Positions 41,737-50,628 of a stretch of DNA of 64,000 nt are shown piece by piece. How positions within the stretch are numbered: position 1 is the first letter of the stretch; every line of letters starts with the position of its first letter. Position numbers and translations under genes: made by a program. The DNA is from CAWFFV01 sp963814985. GTDB taxonomy: Bacteria > Chloroflexota > Ktedonobacteria > Ktedonobacterales > Ktedonobacteraceae. The DNA lies in NCBI GenBank assembly GCA_963814985.1, contig CAWFFV010000034.1:62001-126000 (forward strand), read 5' to 3'. The notes under the pieces were generated by a model. The model was not told the DNA's origin, ran no database searches, and was given only the letters and a program-made list of their open reading frames with translations.

Positions 41737-42598
41737 AATCGTTGATCGTCATATTCATGCTCAGAGCACGACGACGCAACGGGATATGGTGTTCACGTGA
41801 ACCGGTAAAATGGTGGAGGGTGTAGGGAAACTGGCTATCATTGACAACACGTAGATCCATAGCAATACCACTGCTCAGGATTACGCTCGATTTGGTTTCG
41901 CCCTTGCCTGTGATAGCCTGGACCGAAGGTTGCTGGGTAAAGAAATCCATGATGGCACGACGTACATCACTGCTTGCATTCTCATCAACACTTACCACCA
42001 TATCGATATCTTTCACCGTATCGCGCCTTCGTCGCAGACTTCCCGCTATTTGTAAGCGCACAATTGTTGGTAGCGTCGCCATAGCTGCACGAATTCGTTC
42101 AGCCTCCGCCTCCGCTATCGGATAAAGAAAACGGTCAGCATATTGAGAAAGCAAAGCAATGCCTTGCAAAATCTTCTCCTGGGTCTTCTTGCCAAAACCT
42201 GGAAGATGAGCTACTTTATCATCTTTACATGCCTGCTCCAGATCAGCAAGACTGGCGAGAGTTAACTGCTCGCAGAGGGTATTGATCCGCTTGGGGCCAA
42301 GACCCTGAATACGTAGCATTTCCAGTTTGACGGCAGGAATAAGAGCCTGTAACTCATCATAGTAAGTAATTTTTCCAGTTTTGACAGCCTCTTCAATCCG
42401 CTTAATAATCGTTGATCCCAGACCTGGGACACCCTTGAGCTTTCCTTCACGCACAATTTGTGCAATATCACCATTGAGAGAACTAAGGGCACGAGCAGCA
42501 TTCTCATACGCACGTACCTCAAAGACACTTGTACCCTCTTTCAATGCTAACAGGGTAGCAATTTCTTCCAGTTTGGTAGCTATTTGACTTTTGTCCAT
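41702..42598 (-). CDS. polX: DNA polymerase X family, polymerase part
   Basis: 298 residues. Order: an 8-kDa helical domain (KLEEIATLLALKEGTSVFEV, YENAARALSSL), helix-hairpin-helix motifs (GVPGLGSTIIKRIEE, IQGLGPKRINTL, HLPGFGKKTQEKIL), and the nucleotidyltransferase palm with IAGSLRRRRDTVKDIDMVVS and, later, MDLRVV (three catalytic Asp). It ends in the usual YTLHHFTGSREHHIPLRRRA region at a frame break. The joined protein would be ~585 residues, normal for bacterial PolX, a base-excision repair polymerase. The gene at 42609 ends 10 bases upstream and may be cotranscribed. Confidence 0.93.
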   Translation of the reverse strand: MDKSQIATKLEEIATLLALKEGTSVFEVRAYENAARALSSLNGDIAQIVREGKLKGVPGLGSTIIKRIEEAVKTGKITYYDELQALIPAVKLEMLRIQGLGPKRINTLCEQLTLASLADLEQACKDDKVAHLPGFGKKTQEKILQGIALLSQYADRFLYPIAEAEAERIRAAMATLPTIVRLQIAGSLRRRRDTVKDIDMVVSVDENASSDVRRAIMDFFTQQPSVQAITGKGETKSSVILSSGIAMDLRVVNDSQFPYTLHHFTGSREHHIPLRRRALSMNMTINDYGLFKGKDFAR

Positions 42599-42608
42599 TG
42601 CGGACCCT

Positions 42609-43076
42609 CTATTCTATACGCATATCAAAAAACTCAGGTGCATGGGAGGTCACTTCAAAGGGAGTGCGCCCCTTGAGATCACGATTGAGGTACCGTTTGC
42701 AGTCGAAATGTACCAGTAGCCAGCAATAGATTTCGGTGGTCACAAAGACGGCATCCCAGGGTTTCTCAGTACCCATATCCAGGATCTGATTGCAAACAAA
42801 ACAATGCCCCATTCCCGCAGCGATGGCCTTCTCAAACCATGCAAGGACAAATTCATGCATGTCGTCCAGGTTCATCATGTCCAGACTTGCTTCGGGGTAA
42901 CCAAACAGTACAGGGTCAGGACATTCGCGGAAGTCGTGACTTGCACGGCTGAGTGCCACTACGGGCGGCTTGATCGTTATTTTAATTTCGTCGTTTTCCG
43001 GGTCATCCGACGATGTTAATACACTACTTAGCAGTAAACCCTCGCGAGCAAACCAGGATAGGAGTTCGTTTCGCAT
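42609..43076 (-). CDS. Hypothetical protein
   Basis: 155 residues, soluble, acidic. Visible features: a HCFVCNQIL motif (a single CxxC), PDPVLFGYPEASLDMMNLDD, and an aromatic TTEIYCWLLVHFDCKRYLNRDL block. No family is recognised. It lies directly upstream of polX on the same strand with a 10-base gap, suggesting one transcription unit. The ribosome site is poor. The real start could also be an internal Met. Confidence 0.55.
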   Translation of the reverse strand: MRNELLSWFAREGLLLSSVLTSSDDPENDEIKITIKPPVVALSRASHDFRECPDPVLFGYPEASLDMMNLDDMHEFVLAWFEKAIAAGMGHCFVCNQILDMGTEKPWDAVFVTTEIYCWLLVHFDCKRYLNRDLKGRTPFEVTSHAPEFFDMRIE

Positions 43077-43112
43077 GCTTCATTGTACAACACAATGCAA
43101 TATTGCGTATTT

Positions 43113-43383
43113 CTAGCGCTCCCCGGTTTCTATGAGAGTTGCTTTGGCGCGCTCCCATAACTCGCCCCATTCCTGTGAACTATAGGAGGTGAGGACACTG
43201 GCCTTCCTCGCGAGCCAGTTCTTCCATGGTCTGGAAGCGTCGTTGAAATTTACGGTTCGCCTTCCGTAGCGCCTCTCCTGCATCTATTTTAAGTGAGTGT
43301 GCTATTTTCGCTGTTATAAATAAGACATCGCCCATCTCTTCGAGTTGCTCCTCTGGCGTGTTAGCCTGCTCCAACTCCTGCAA
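43113..43383 (-). CDS. mazG: MazG-type pyrophosphohydrolase, C-terminal part
   Basis: This piece carries the end of the second MazG module: LEEMGDVLFITAKIAHSL (EExxD metal ligands) and EALRKANRKFQRRFQTMEEL. The frame as read stops at 43180 with GQCPHLL. A one-base correction near 43198 continues as SVLTSYSSQEWGELWERAKATL to a TAG at 43113, which is the family's usual ending, so the true 3' end is taken as 43113. Upstream, one extra T at 43393 separates it from the main part at 43361-44644. Two frame breaks in one housekeeping gene argue for sequence error. Confidence 0.8.
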
Positions 43384-44644
43384 TTCCTCTGCAGAGTTTG
43401 GTATAGACAGACTGGATATTGGGGAACTCGAAACCTTTTCTGGCTGCCCGCTTTTGATATTCCTGAGCTATCATCAGGGCCGGCGCAGCCTGTGGTACAC
43501 CATCCAGCACGCTTTCTTTGTGCACATCTTTGCCCGCATTAGCACGCTCCTGGCGTTTGATGGTCTCCCAGTTTTGGAGAACCTGACCAGAGCCATCGAC
43601 TTCAATATCTCCAAAGACATGGGGGTGACGACGAATAAGTTTGGAGTTGAGATGTTCAAAGACATCTCCAATCGAGAAATCTCCCTCCTGACGTGCAATC
43701 TCGGCATGCAGGTAGACTTGCAACAGGAGGTCGCCCAATTCCTCAGCCAGTTTCTCCATATTGTTCTCTTCCAGAGCCTCCACGACCTCATAGGCCTCCT
43801 CGATCACATAGCGGGTGAGGCTCTGGTGTGTTTGTTCGCGATCCCAGGGACAGCCATCGGGATCACGGCGTAGACGCATGGTGATATAGCGCTGTGTTTC
43901 AGGAAGACGGAGCGCACTCAGTGGATCAAGAGGGGGTACATAAAGGGTGCTGAGATGATTGGCATAACTATTACGGTCCAGTTCATAGAGAGGCATCTCC
44001 ATGACTGTTTCGTCGGCGTCCACTCCGGCAGCACGTACCAGCTTGACAGGCCACTCATCAGGATAACACTCGCTTAATGCCAGTTTTACTGCGCTGGCCA
44101 GACGGCGGTTATACACCTGCGCAACCAGCAGTGGCATAGTGGGGATGATCTTTCCGGCGATCTCGTCATTGCTTAGCGCTGAGAGATTGGTGGCATCAAC
44201 CAGTTGCAAGCCAGTTTCAAGCGGGTCAAGTCTTAACATTGTGCAGACTGGTTCTAAAAAGGAGAGACCTGCGACAACCGTAACACTCAGGTCACGATCA
44301 CGGGCCATATTTAAGAGCAACTGGACAGAGGCTTCGGCGATCAGTGGATGCCCCGGTACGGCATAGATCACAGGCTGTTGTATTGCCAGAGAACACACTT
44401 CCTCCGCAATTTGCTGGTAAAGACCGCCCCAATCCGCCAATTCATCATAGAGCCGGTCAAAGGATTCCATGTGTAAATCAGGGAGCATCTGTTGCAATGC
44501 ATCAACCGTTGGATGGATCAGCGTACGAAAATAAACGGGGCGTTTCTCACTGGCGGCTTGTGTTAGCAATGCATGTGCCTGCAATGTTAGATCGTGTACG
44601 CTTCCAGGCCCAAGTCCCAGAATGGTGATGGTCGCTGTACTCAT
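43361..44644 (-). CDS. mazG: Tetrapyrrole-methylase-like + MazG nucleotide pyrophosphohydrolase (YabN type)
   Basis: 427 residues. The N-terminal ~210 residues have the tetrapyrrole (SAM) methylase fold: ITILGLGPGSVHDLTL, RTLIHPTVD, QPVIYAVPGHPLIAEASV. The C-terminal half is MazG: CPWDREQTHQSLTRYVIEEAYEVVEAL with the EExxE motif, AEELGDLLLQVYLHAEIA with ExxD, FSIGDVFEHLNSKLIRRHPHVFGD (core RRHPHVFGD). MazG hydrolyses non-canonical or excess NTPs, a house-cleaning function. The fusion is the known YabN arrangement. The frame ends early (YTKLCRGIAG); removing one base gives KLAEELQELEQ, continuing into the 43113-43383 piece. Confidence 0.92.
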   Translation of the reverse strand: MSTATITILGLGPGSVHDLTLQAHALLTQAASEKRPVYFRTLIHPTVDALQQMLPDLHMESFDRLYDELADWGGLYQQIAEEVCSLAIQQPVIYAVPGHPLIAEASVQLLLNMARDRDLSVTVVAGLSFLEPVCTMLRLDPLETGLQLVDATNLSALSNDEIAGKIIPTMPLLVAQVYNRRLASAVKLALSECYPDEWPVKLVRAAGVDADETVMEMPLYELDRNSYANHLSTLYVPPLDPLSALRLPETQRYITMRLRRDPDGCPWDREQTHQSLTRYVIEEAYEVVEALEENNMEKLAEELGDLLLQVYLHAEIARQEGDFSIGDVFEHLNSKLIRRHPHVFGDIEVDGSGQVLQNWETIKRQERANAGKDVHKESVLDGVPQAAPALMIAQEYQKRAARKGFEFPNIQSVYTKLCRGIAGVGAG

Positions 44645-44744
44645 AAGTCAAAATATCCTCTCTGCTCACTTTAAGCTCTTGCCGATAGTGTAGCGGTTGA
44701 GGGGATACGTGTCAAACACAAATTGGCAGGATATCCCGATTTAC

Positions 44745-44925
44745 ATGGGTCATCCCGGTAACTATTAGGTCTCTTTTCCTGATTCTCAGTGCCAAGGCGC
44801 TTCGCAGGTTATTTTATGCGGGTTTTGTCGCCAGTGGTGGAGGTTGCGCCGCAACCTCCACCACTGGGCAAAGCCCGCATAAAACAAGAGCGAGCCACCG
44901 CAGGTGGACATTCTCTGCCGGTTAC
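44745..44925. repeat. Cloverleaf-type palindromic repeat (family A)
   Basis: It starts GGGTCATCCCGGTAACTATTAGGT. Hairpins: AGTGCCAAGGCGCT-like, a central palindrome ~44817-44885 with core AGGTTGCGCCGCAACCT and variable block CGCCAGTGGTGG (the right arm has a one-base loss), then GCCACCGCAGGTGG. The right closing arm is reduced to GCCGGTTAC. This copy is slightly decayed. Confidence 0.8.
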
Positions 44926-45003
44926 ACTTGACATTTTCAGTATCGTATGATATTTTATAAGAATAAAATTTTATTTTCTGATAATAAAAAATTGAGGTTT
45001 GTT

Positions 45004-45684
45004 ATGTCAAAAATTCTTACTGCAAAAGCTCTGGTGGGGGGCATAATCCAGTTGCTGCTGTTCCCCCTGATTCTGTTTCTGGCGGCTGGTACTCTTGTCT
45101 GGCCTGCCGGATGGATCTTTTTGATCCTGTTCTATAGTTTTGTTATCATTACCGTTCGCCTGCTGTCCAGACACAATCCTGCTTTGTTGGAGGAGCGCAT
45201 GAGCGTGTTCAAACCCAGTTCAAAACCGGACATCATGTTTCTCCTGGTGGGTGTGGTCTCCTTTATCTGGCTGGTCGTGATGCCACTCGATGCGGTACGC
45301 TTTCACTGGTCGCAGGTACCGCTCTGGCTTCAGGCGGTGGGAGCGTTGGCTCTGATCGGCTCGTTCGCTTTTATGTATCTGGCCTTTCGGGAAAATTCGT
45401 ATTTGACGCCGACCGTACGTATCCAGGAGGAGCGGGGACAGGCAGTGGTGTCCACCGGGCCATATCGGTATGTGCGCCATCCGATGTATACCGGCTTTCA
45501 CCTTTTCTTTATAGGGCTGCCCCTCTTGTTGGGATCTGCATTCGGACTCTTGCTTGGGCTGGTTCTCATCGGTCTGATCGTCAGGCGTGCGGTGCTGGAG
45601 GAACATCTGTTGCGAGAGGACCTGCCAGGCTATGACGCCTATATGGCCCAGGTCACCTCCCGTTTTATCCCTCATGTCTGGTAA
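45004..45684 (+). CDS. Isoprenylcysteine carboxyl methyltransferase-like membrane protein
   Basis: About 226 residues. The ATG at 45004 has GAGG seven bases upstream; an ATG at 44947 would add an AT-rich, unlikely leader. Five to six membrane helices. The signature TGPYRYVRHPMYTGFHLFFIG and the C-terminal VLEEHLLREDLPGYDAYM match the ICMT/phospholipid methyltransferase fold, where the GPYRxVRHPxY loop and the C-terminal Glu/Arg region bind S-adenosylmethionine. Bacterial members methylate small lipophilic or thiol compounds; the substrate here is unknown. It is monocistronic. Confidence 0.85.
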   Translation: MSKILTAKALVGGIIQLLLFPLILFLAAGTLVWPAGWIFLILFYSFVIITVRLLSRHNPALLEERMSVFKPSSKPDIMFLLVGVVSFIWLVVMPLDAVRFHWSQVPLWLQAVGALALIGSFAFMYLAFRENSYLTPTVRIQEERGQAVVSTGPYRYVRHPMYTGFHLFFIGLPLLLGSAFGLLLGLVLIGLIVRRAVLEEHLLREDLPGYDAYMAQVTSRFIPHVW

Positions 45685-45881
45685 GAGGACGTGATGGGGC
45701 ATGGAGTTGCCTGGAACAGTTTGAGAGGGTGGTCCATTCATCTCTGGCCAGGAATTTAGCGTATACACAGCCATGAAGTTGTCGAATGGGCAACAACGTG
45801 TTATGCTATTTTTTAGTAAGAATACAACGAATGTTGCTCATTTCTCTTATCAGTTCGAGCGACGAAGGAGGTTTTCCCTAC

Positions 45882-46400
45882 ATGGCATCCGCTGAGAAAG
45901 TAAAACCATCTTGCCCAGTGTGTCATAAGTCGGACCAGGTAAAGGCGACGCAAGCTGCTTACGACTCAGGCGTCACGCGCTGCGCACCGCCCGATATGCC
46001 TACCAAAAACATCTCTATGTCATCGTCTATTATGTTTAGCATGGTCCTGGTCGGTATCTGTGTATTTTTGATCATTGTGTTCATTGGATCGGAAGCAACT
46101 ATGCTACCAGCCCTGCAAGTTCTGCTCCTGGGCGTTACACTGGTGAGTATTGTAACCGCGTTGGTGCTTTCCTATATGGCCTTCCAACGTGTGGTACATG
46201 GTGATGCGGAGGCGTCCCTACAGTTTCCTGCCTGGGATCGGGCGATGGCAACCTGGAAGGGCCTGTACTATTGTTCACAAGATGATCTTGTGTTTGACCC
46301 GAAAACAAATAAAATGTTTTCTGAAGCGCAATTAGCGACCTTACGGACTATGGACAACGAAGCTCCAGAGGTAAAAACTGCAACAGTAGCGCACAAATAG
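45882..46400 (+). CDS. Zinc-ribbon-like protein with two membrane helices
   Basis: 172 residues from the ATG at 45882, preceded by GGAGG at ten bases. An N-terminal KPSCPVCHKSDQVK looks like half a zinc ribbon, with TRCAPP possibly supplying a third Cys. Two hydrophobic helices follow (MFSMVLVGICVFLIIVFIG and LQVLLLGVTLVSIVTALVL). A cytoplasmic tail has WDRAMATWKGLYYCSQDDLVFDP (core WKGLYYCSQDDLVFDP), the style of membrane zinc-ribbon proteins found widely in Chloroflexota and Actinobacteria. No function is known. Confidence 0.7.
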   Translation: MASAEKVKPSCPVCHKSDQVKATQAAYDSGVTRCAPPDMPTKNISMSSSIMFSMVLVGICVFLIIVFIGSEATMLPALQVLLLGVTLVSIVTALVLSYMAFQRVVHGDAEASLQFPAWDRAMATWKGLYYCSQDDLVFDPKTNKMFSEAQLATLRTMDNEAPEVKTATVAHK

Positions 46401-46446
46401 CTTTTTGACAGCAGCTGGATGTCCTTGACGAAGGCATCCTGCTGCT

Positions 46447-47358
46447 CTATACGCGCTTAGATTGGTGCCATATTTCCAGATGTTGTTTGCGCAAAGAGAA
46501 ACGTCCACGTGAGGCATTGCGCAGCAGCGTGAGCAATTGAGCATGTTCATGGACTTTGCCCAAATTTTTGTTTGGTCCGTAGTGCCACCGCTTCCAACGA
46601 TTATACGTGGAAACGAGTTTCCCTTCTGTCAAGAAAGGAATAACAACTTCAGCTACACTGGGAGCAGCGAGCATAGGAGCACTATGATTGGCAGGAATCA
46701 CAACATCGTTTGGGCGAGGATGGCGGGGACGAGCGGTTAATGCATCTCGACTTCCCCAAATAAAGAGTGCCGGTACAGCTGACAGCTTAAAGGGAGCGCG
46801 ACCCCGCCCTGGCAATTCCCATAACATACGCATCAGGTTGTCCACAGGCTGGTGCTCAATCTCATTTTTCCACGTATGGGTATAGTGGTGAGGACGACCA
46901 TTAAATCCCAGTGCCAGGACCAGACCATATAAGCGCCAATCCGAGAGCATCCACTGTGTAAGTGTGAGAGGGGGACAAGTATTGTTGAGAAGACGTAAGC
47001 CCAGGGAACACCATTCGGCCAGATAGATAGGACACAGAAAAATAGTGTGTGAGCAGTACTGAGGATAGCGTTGTACATAAGATTCGGCAACTCGTGTGCC
47101 AGAAGAGTATGCCAGGATGGACCATTGCTGAATATTCAACGCTTGCCGAACTTCTTCAATCGCTTCGGCGCATGCCGGATAATACGGTTTCTTGGGGTCA
47201 ACCTCCGGCGAGCTACCAATACCCGGTAGCTCAATCATGATGAGTTGAAAGTGTGGTCTAAGCAATGGTGCTAGATTTTGCCAGATAGTGTAAGTCACAC
47301 CCCAGCCGTGAATGAGGAGAAGGGGATCACCACTGCCTTCACATCGGTAATGTAGCAT
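46447..47358 (-). CDS. Alpha/beta hydrolase
   Basis: 303 residues. Fold motifs: LLLIHGWGVTYTIW (oxyanion HG), IELPGIGSSPEV, the nucleophile elbow ILAYSSGTRVAES (A-Y-S-S-G, a variant of GxSxG), FIWGSRDALT with the acid, and VVIPANHSAPML with the His. The triad appears complete. A basic C-terminal tail of ~60 residues (TYNRWKRWHYGPNKNLG) is unusual. Cytosolic, since there is no signal peptide. The substrate is undetermined (esterase, lipase or peptidase-like). The ATG follows AGAGGTG. It is convergent with the zinc-ribbon gene. Confidence 0.88.
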   Translation of the reverse strand: MLHYRCEGSGDPLLLIHGWGVTYTIWQNLAPLLRPHFQLIMIELPGIGSSPEVDPKKPYYPACAEAIEEVRQALNIQQWSILAYSSGTRVAESYVQRYPQYCSHTIFLCPIYLAEWCSLGLRLLNNTCPPLTLTQWMLSDWRLYGLVLALGFNGRPHHYTHTWKNEIEHQPVDNLMRMLWELPGRGRAPFKLSAVPALFIWGSRDALTARPRHPRPNDVVIPANHSAPMLAAPSVAEVVIPFLTEGKLVSTYNRWKRWHYGPNKNLGKVHEHAQLLTLLRNASRGRFSLRKQHLEIWHQSKRV

Positions 47359-47673
47359 AGTTACACCTCTATCACCCCATGAATTGACGCAGGTAGCGCC
47401 AGTGCCAACATTCCTTAGTGCCTGGGAATTACATAGCTGCTCGGACTCTGCGGGAGAGCATCAATCTTGTGCCATAACACTCCTTTCTGGGGACTATCAT
47501 ACCTTCAGACTATAGGGAGGAAAGATTGCGAACTCCCCAGGTAGTAAGATAGTCGTGATGCGTACGCCAGACTGGCAGAAGAGGTTTTGCCTGTGCTACA
47601 ACTATTTTATCATATGGCTAAGCATGTGCCAAGACAAACCTGAACTCTATTGCACGTAAAGAAAGATATTTTT
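47359..47673. other. Divergent intergenic region, no clear content
   Basis: About 315 bases between the hydrolase gene and the lipid glycosyltransferase gene. No frame, repeat-family copy or convincing promoter was seen. GGGAGGAAAG at ~47516 resembles a ribosome site but no gene follows it. Confidence 0.35.
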
Positions 47674-48801
47674 ATGACTGATCGGCCAACAATTCTTATT
47701 CTCACGTCGAAAACAGGTGGTGGTCATATGAGCCTGGCAGAAGCTCTTCGTGATCGACTTGCCGCTGACTATACACTGGAAATTATTGATCCACAGCCTC
47801 ATTTTTTTCACTGGCATTATCGCCTTGTAAGCCGTAATGCTCTCTGGCTCTGGTCAGCGGAGTTCCGGGCCAGCGATACACCACAGCGAGCACTTTCTGC
47901 TCATCGCATCTTCACTCCCCTGGTTGCCAGGCCCCTGACAGCCCTGTTGGAGCGTGTACGCCCTGCTTTGATCATTACCACCTATCCGTTTCTGACCTAC
48001 GAGGTCATGGAGGTTCTGACCAGAACTGGCTCTCCCATTCCTTTTGTGATGCTCTTCTCTGACCCTAATGGCGTCCATGCCTCATGGCTTACTGAAAAGC
48101 GAGCGGCTGCTACTTTTGCCACATCACGTGAGACATATGATCAGGCACTTTCTGTTGGCTTTGATCCTCAGCGGCTACACCTTGTGGGCTGGCCTGTGCG
48201 TGGTCAATTTTATCAAACCGATGGCCTGCAACGTGCCGAAACTCTCACCCAATTAGGGCTTGATCCTGCTCGCTTCACCGTCTTTCTACAGGGAGGTGGT
48301 GAGGGAGCCGCACAATTTGGACAAACGGTAGAACGTACTCTGGAGACCAGCCCCGACCTGCAAATTATCCTGGCCGCAGGAACCAATCAGGCTTTATTCA
48401 CACGTTTCCAGGCTACCAAAAACCTTGCTGCCTTACCCTTTACAAAAGAGATTGCACCATTTATGGCCGCCGCTGATGTGATCATGGGTAAAGCCGGACC
48501 CAATATGCTCTTTGAAGCCGTAACTCTTGGCAAACCATTTATCGCAACCGCCTACATCCCAGGTCAGGAAGAGGCCAATCTGGAATTTATCCAGCGCCAT
48601 CAGTTAGGTTGGGTTGCGCTCAAAGCAGACGAGCAGCATGCATTGTTGAAAGAACTGACCTCCAACCGGACAGAGCTGGAGACGAAAGTCGCAACAGTCG
48701 AAACCTACCGGCAATGGAACATGACAGCCAACGAAGAAATTGTCCCTCTCATCAGCAAACTCTTACCCGAAAATGGTAATGACCCGATCTCACATCCCTA
48801 A
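47674..48801 (+). CDS. MGDG-synthase / diacylglycerol glucosyltransferase-like (GT28) enzyme
   Basis: About 375 residues from the ATG of MTDRPTILIL; a TTG at 47650 is possible. The GT-B layout has an N-terminal acceptor domain with SKTGGGHMSLAEAL (the GGGH loop of the MGDG synthase family), IITTYPFLTYEVMEVL and FSDPNGVHASWL. The C-terminal MurG-like donor domain has VFLQGGGEGAAQFGQ, FTKEIAPFMAAADVIMGKAGPNM (core AADVIMGKAGP) and the AYIPGQEEAN loop. The enzyme would move a hexose from a UDP-sugar to diacylglycerol at the inner membrane face. The acceptor and sugar are inferred from the family only. The ISAzo13 remnant begins just downstream. Confidence 0.88.
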   Translation: MTDRPTILILTSKTGGGHMSLAEALRDRLAADYTLEIIDPQPHFFHWHYRLVSRNALWLWSAEFRASDTPQRALSAHRIFTPLVARPLTALLERVRPALIITTYPFLTYEVMEVLTRTGSPIPFVMLFSDPNGVHASWLTEKRAAATFATSRETYDQALSVGFDPQRLHLVGWPVRGQFYQTDGLQRAETLTQLGLDPARFTVFLQGGGEGAAQFGQTVERTLETSPDLQIILAAGTNQALFTRFQATKNLAALPFTKEIAPFMAAADVIMGKAGPNMLFEAVTLGKPFIATAYIPGQEEANLEFIQRHQLGWVALKADEQHALLKELTSNRTELETKVATVETYRQWNMTANEEIVPLISKLLPENGNDPISHP

Positions 48802-48873
48802 GGGACTTGCGAAAAGAAAAGTATCCCAAAAGTGATATACTGAAGACAAAAAAGCGGATGGTGAGACAGAAAA

Positions 48874-49332
48874 ATGGAACTTGTGGAGGAAACGAAAAAG
48901 CTGCTCATGGAAACGGCAAAAGATCTCAAAGGGAGATCACGTCGTTTGTTCATGGCACGGACGGTGGCGGCATTGGGAAAAGGTGGTCAACGTTTAGCAG
49001 AACGGGAATTCGGTTGGAATCGTAAAACCATCCGGAAAGGGCAGGAAGAACTTTCACATGATATTGTTTGTCTCGATGCGTACTCGTCGCGAGGTCGGAA
49101 ACGGAGCGAAGATCATCTCCCGAACTTGCTCAGTGATATCACAGCCATTGTAGACGGACAGAGTCAAGCCGATCCCCAATTTCGGACAAACCGTCTCTAC
49201 ACAAGGCTCACGGCAACAGAAGTTCGCCGCCAGTTAATGGCACAAAAGGGCTACACGGATGAGGAATTACCTACTGCTGAGACAATTGCGACCAAACTCA
49301 ACCAATTAGGGTATTCTCTCAGAGATCCGTAA
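48874..49332 (+). pseudogene. ISAzo13-type transposase, N-terminal remnant
   Basis: 152 codons. It reads RRLFMARTVAALGKGGQRLAEREFGWNRKTIRKGQEEL (core WNRKTIRKGQEEL, a helix-turn-helix), then QADPQFRTNRLYTRLTATEVRRQL, GYTDEELPTAETIATKLNQLGYSL. This order is characteristic of the DNA-binding half of ISAzo13-family DDE transposases. The DDE catalytic part (more than 200 residues) is gone. The frame runs straight into the 3' half of a CRISPR repeat at 49321 (SLRDP is repeat-encoded), so a deletion joined the transposase gene to the array. No right end of the IS is visible. Confidence 0.8.
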
Positions 49333-49713
49333 GGAATTGCAACTATTTTCGCCTTCTTTGTTGGCCATAGGTTTCTTACCTTGTCTAAATGGGAGAAGAG
49401 ATCCGTTAGGAGTTGCAACGCTTTTTCCTGCTTCTTACGCTCTTGTTCTTCAACAGTCTAAATGGGAGAAGGGATCCGTTCGGAATTGCAACAAGTGTGA
49501 TGGCAGTTACAATAACCGCCAATGTTAATGTCAAAATGGGAGAAGAGATCCGATAGGAATTGCAACTTTATACTTCCTGATACAAGCCATCGTGTAGCCA
49601 TTGGTCAAAATGGGAGAAGAGATCCGATAGGAATTGCAACATGTTTTTTACTGCTTAACGCAGATTTCTTCTTAAAGTCTAAATGGGAGAAGGGATCCGA
49701 TAGGAATTGCAAC
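49321..49713. CRISPR. Orphan CRISPR array, 5 full repeats + 1 truncated
   Basis: Five 36-base repeats at 49384-49419, 49457-49492, 49531-49566, 49605-49640 and 49678-49713, all ending TTGCAAC, plus the 23-base 3' half of a sixth at 49321-49343. Spacers are 40, 37, 38, 38 and 37 bases and all different. Repeats at the right are closest to each other; those at the left diverge (GTTAGGAG, GTTCGG, GTAAGG versus GATAGG). So the old, trailer end is left and the array is probably transcribed on the minus strand, with repeats starting GTTGCAATTCC. No cas gene lies in the window. Both flanks are gene remnants, so the leader may be lost. Confidence 0.93.
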
Positions 49714-49742
49714 ATTGAGGTAAATATACGTCTGCACGTATA

Positions 49743-49937
49743 GACGTAGCCAATAATGCCGTCTCGCGTGTTGCCGGTCTACTGGCAATTGCTATACTGA
49801 GTATTTTTGTATTACAGACTTTTAATAATACGCTTGACAGCCGCCTGACGGCGTTACGAGTAACCCCTGAGGTACGGCAGGCTCTGGATGCTCAACGTTG
49901 TGTGATATATAGGGAGGCAACGGCACGCCAGCGGTAG
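49743..49937 (+). pseudogene. MFS (DHA2-type) transporter, C-terminal remnant
   Basis: A 64-codon open frame, DVANNAVSRVAGLLAIAIL, then LTALRVTPEVRQALDAQR, ending in TAG at 49935. NNAVSRVAGLLA(I/V)A is the well-known last-helix-pair motif of 14-helix drug exporters (as in GINNAVARVAGLLAVA). No start or N-terminal part is present, and the frame opens only 29 bases past the last CRISPR repeat. It is the tail of a transporter gene that was cut by the event that placed the array here. Confidence 0.72.
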
Positions 49938-50166
49938 TTGTATAAAGCGTTGCTTGCGGAGTAACAGAGATGTATGGCTATGGCCACCATTTACAAGCCC
50001 GCATTATTATTAACGGCATAACAAGCTTATAAACCATGCTCTTACAGGCCTCTTCCAGATTTGACTTAAAAGCAGTATACTGTTGAGCATCGTAAGGAAG
50101 AAGAGGTGAATGTGACCTGGTAGGGAAATCAACAGAAATTTGCACAAAAAGGAAAGCAGAAGAGAG

Positions 50167-50628
50167 ATGGCCAAAAAGAAACAACGTAAAACCTCATCAT
50201 CTACACATCATAATGAACAAATTCGACAACAACCAGGTCAATCGAATGATGTACAAAGCCAAACAACAAAGAGGAAAAGTCGAAAACGTGTCAGCTCTCG
50301 ACGTAGCCCCTGGCTTCTCGTCGGTGGCATACTGATTGCGACAGCTGCCATCATTGGTCTTTTTGCCTTCCTCTCGAACCAATCCAGCTCACACACAAAT
50401 GGTCCGACAAATACTCCGACAGATGCGGTGACCTTCAAGGATGTAACGAATGTTGACTCCAAGCTCCTGTCTCAAATTGGTACAGGCGGAGTCCCCAACC
50501 CTTTCAAGGTAACGCAGAACTCTGCGCCATTACTCATAGGTCCAACCGGAAAGCCTGAGGTATTTTATTATGGAGCGGAGTTCTGCCACTATGTGCTGCT
50601 GAACGATGGGGCATTGTTGTCGCGATGA
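50167..50628 (+). CDS. DUF929 thioredoxin-fold membrane protein, N-terminal part
   Basis: About 153 residues from the ATG of MAKKKQRK (AGAAGAGAG upstream). A basic N-terminus is followed by a membrane helix (PWLLVGGILIATAAIIGLFAFL), a Thr/Pro linker, and VFYYGAEFC, where the frame leaves the family sequence. A missing T at ~50592 restores C-H-Y-C-AAERW-GIVVAMSHFGTF, i.e. the CxxC active site of DUF929 proteins. As read, the product ends just before the redox motif. DUF929 proteins are extracytoplasmic, anchored, thioredoxin-like. Confidence 0.75.
   Translation: MAKKKQRKTSSSTHHNEQIRQQPGQSNDVQSQTTKRKSRKRVSSRRSPWLLVGGILIATAAIIGLFAFLSNQSSSHTNGPTNTPTDAVTFKDVTNVDSKLLSQIGTGGVPNPFKVTQNSAPLLIGPTGKPEVFYYGAEFCHYVLLNDGALLSR

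Noticed and set aside
49321..49713. The array as simple tandem repeat or gene-encoded repeats
   Set aside because: Repeats are a constant 36 bases while the intervening 37-40 bases are all unrelated, which is the CRISPR pattern.
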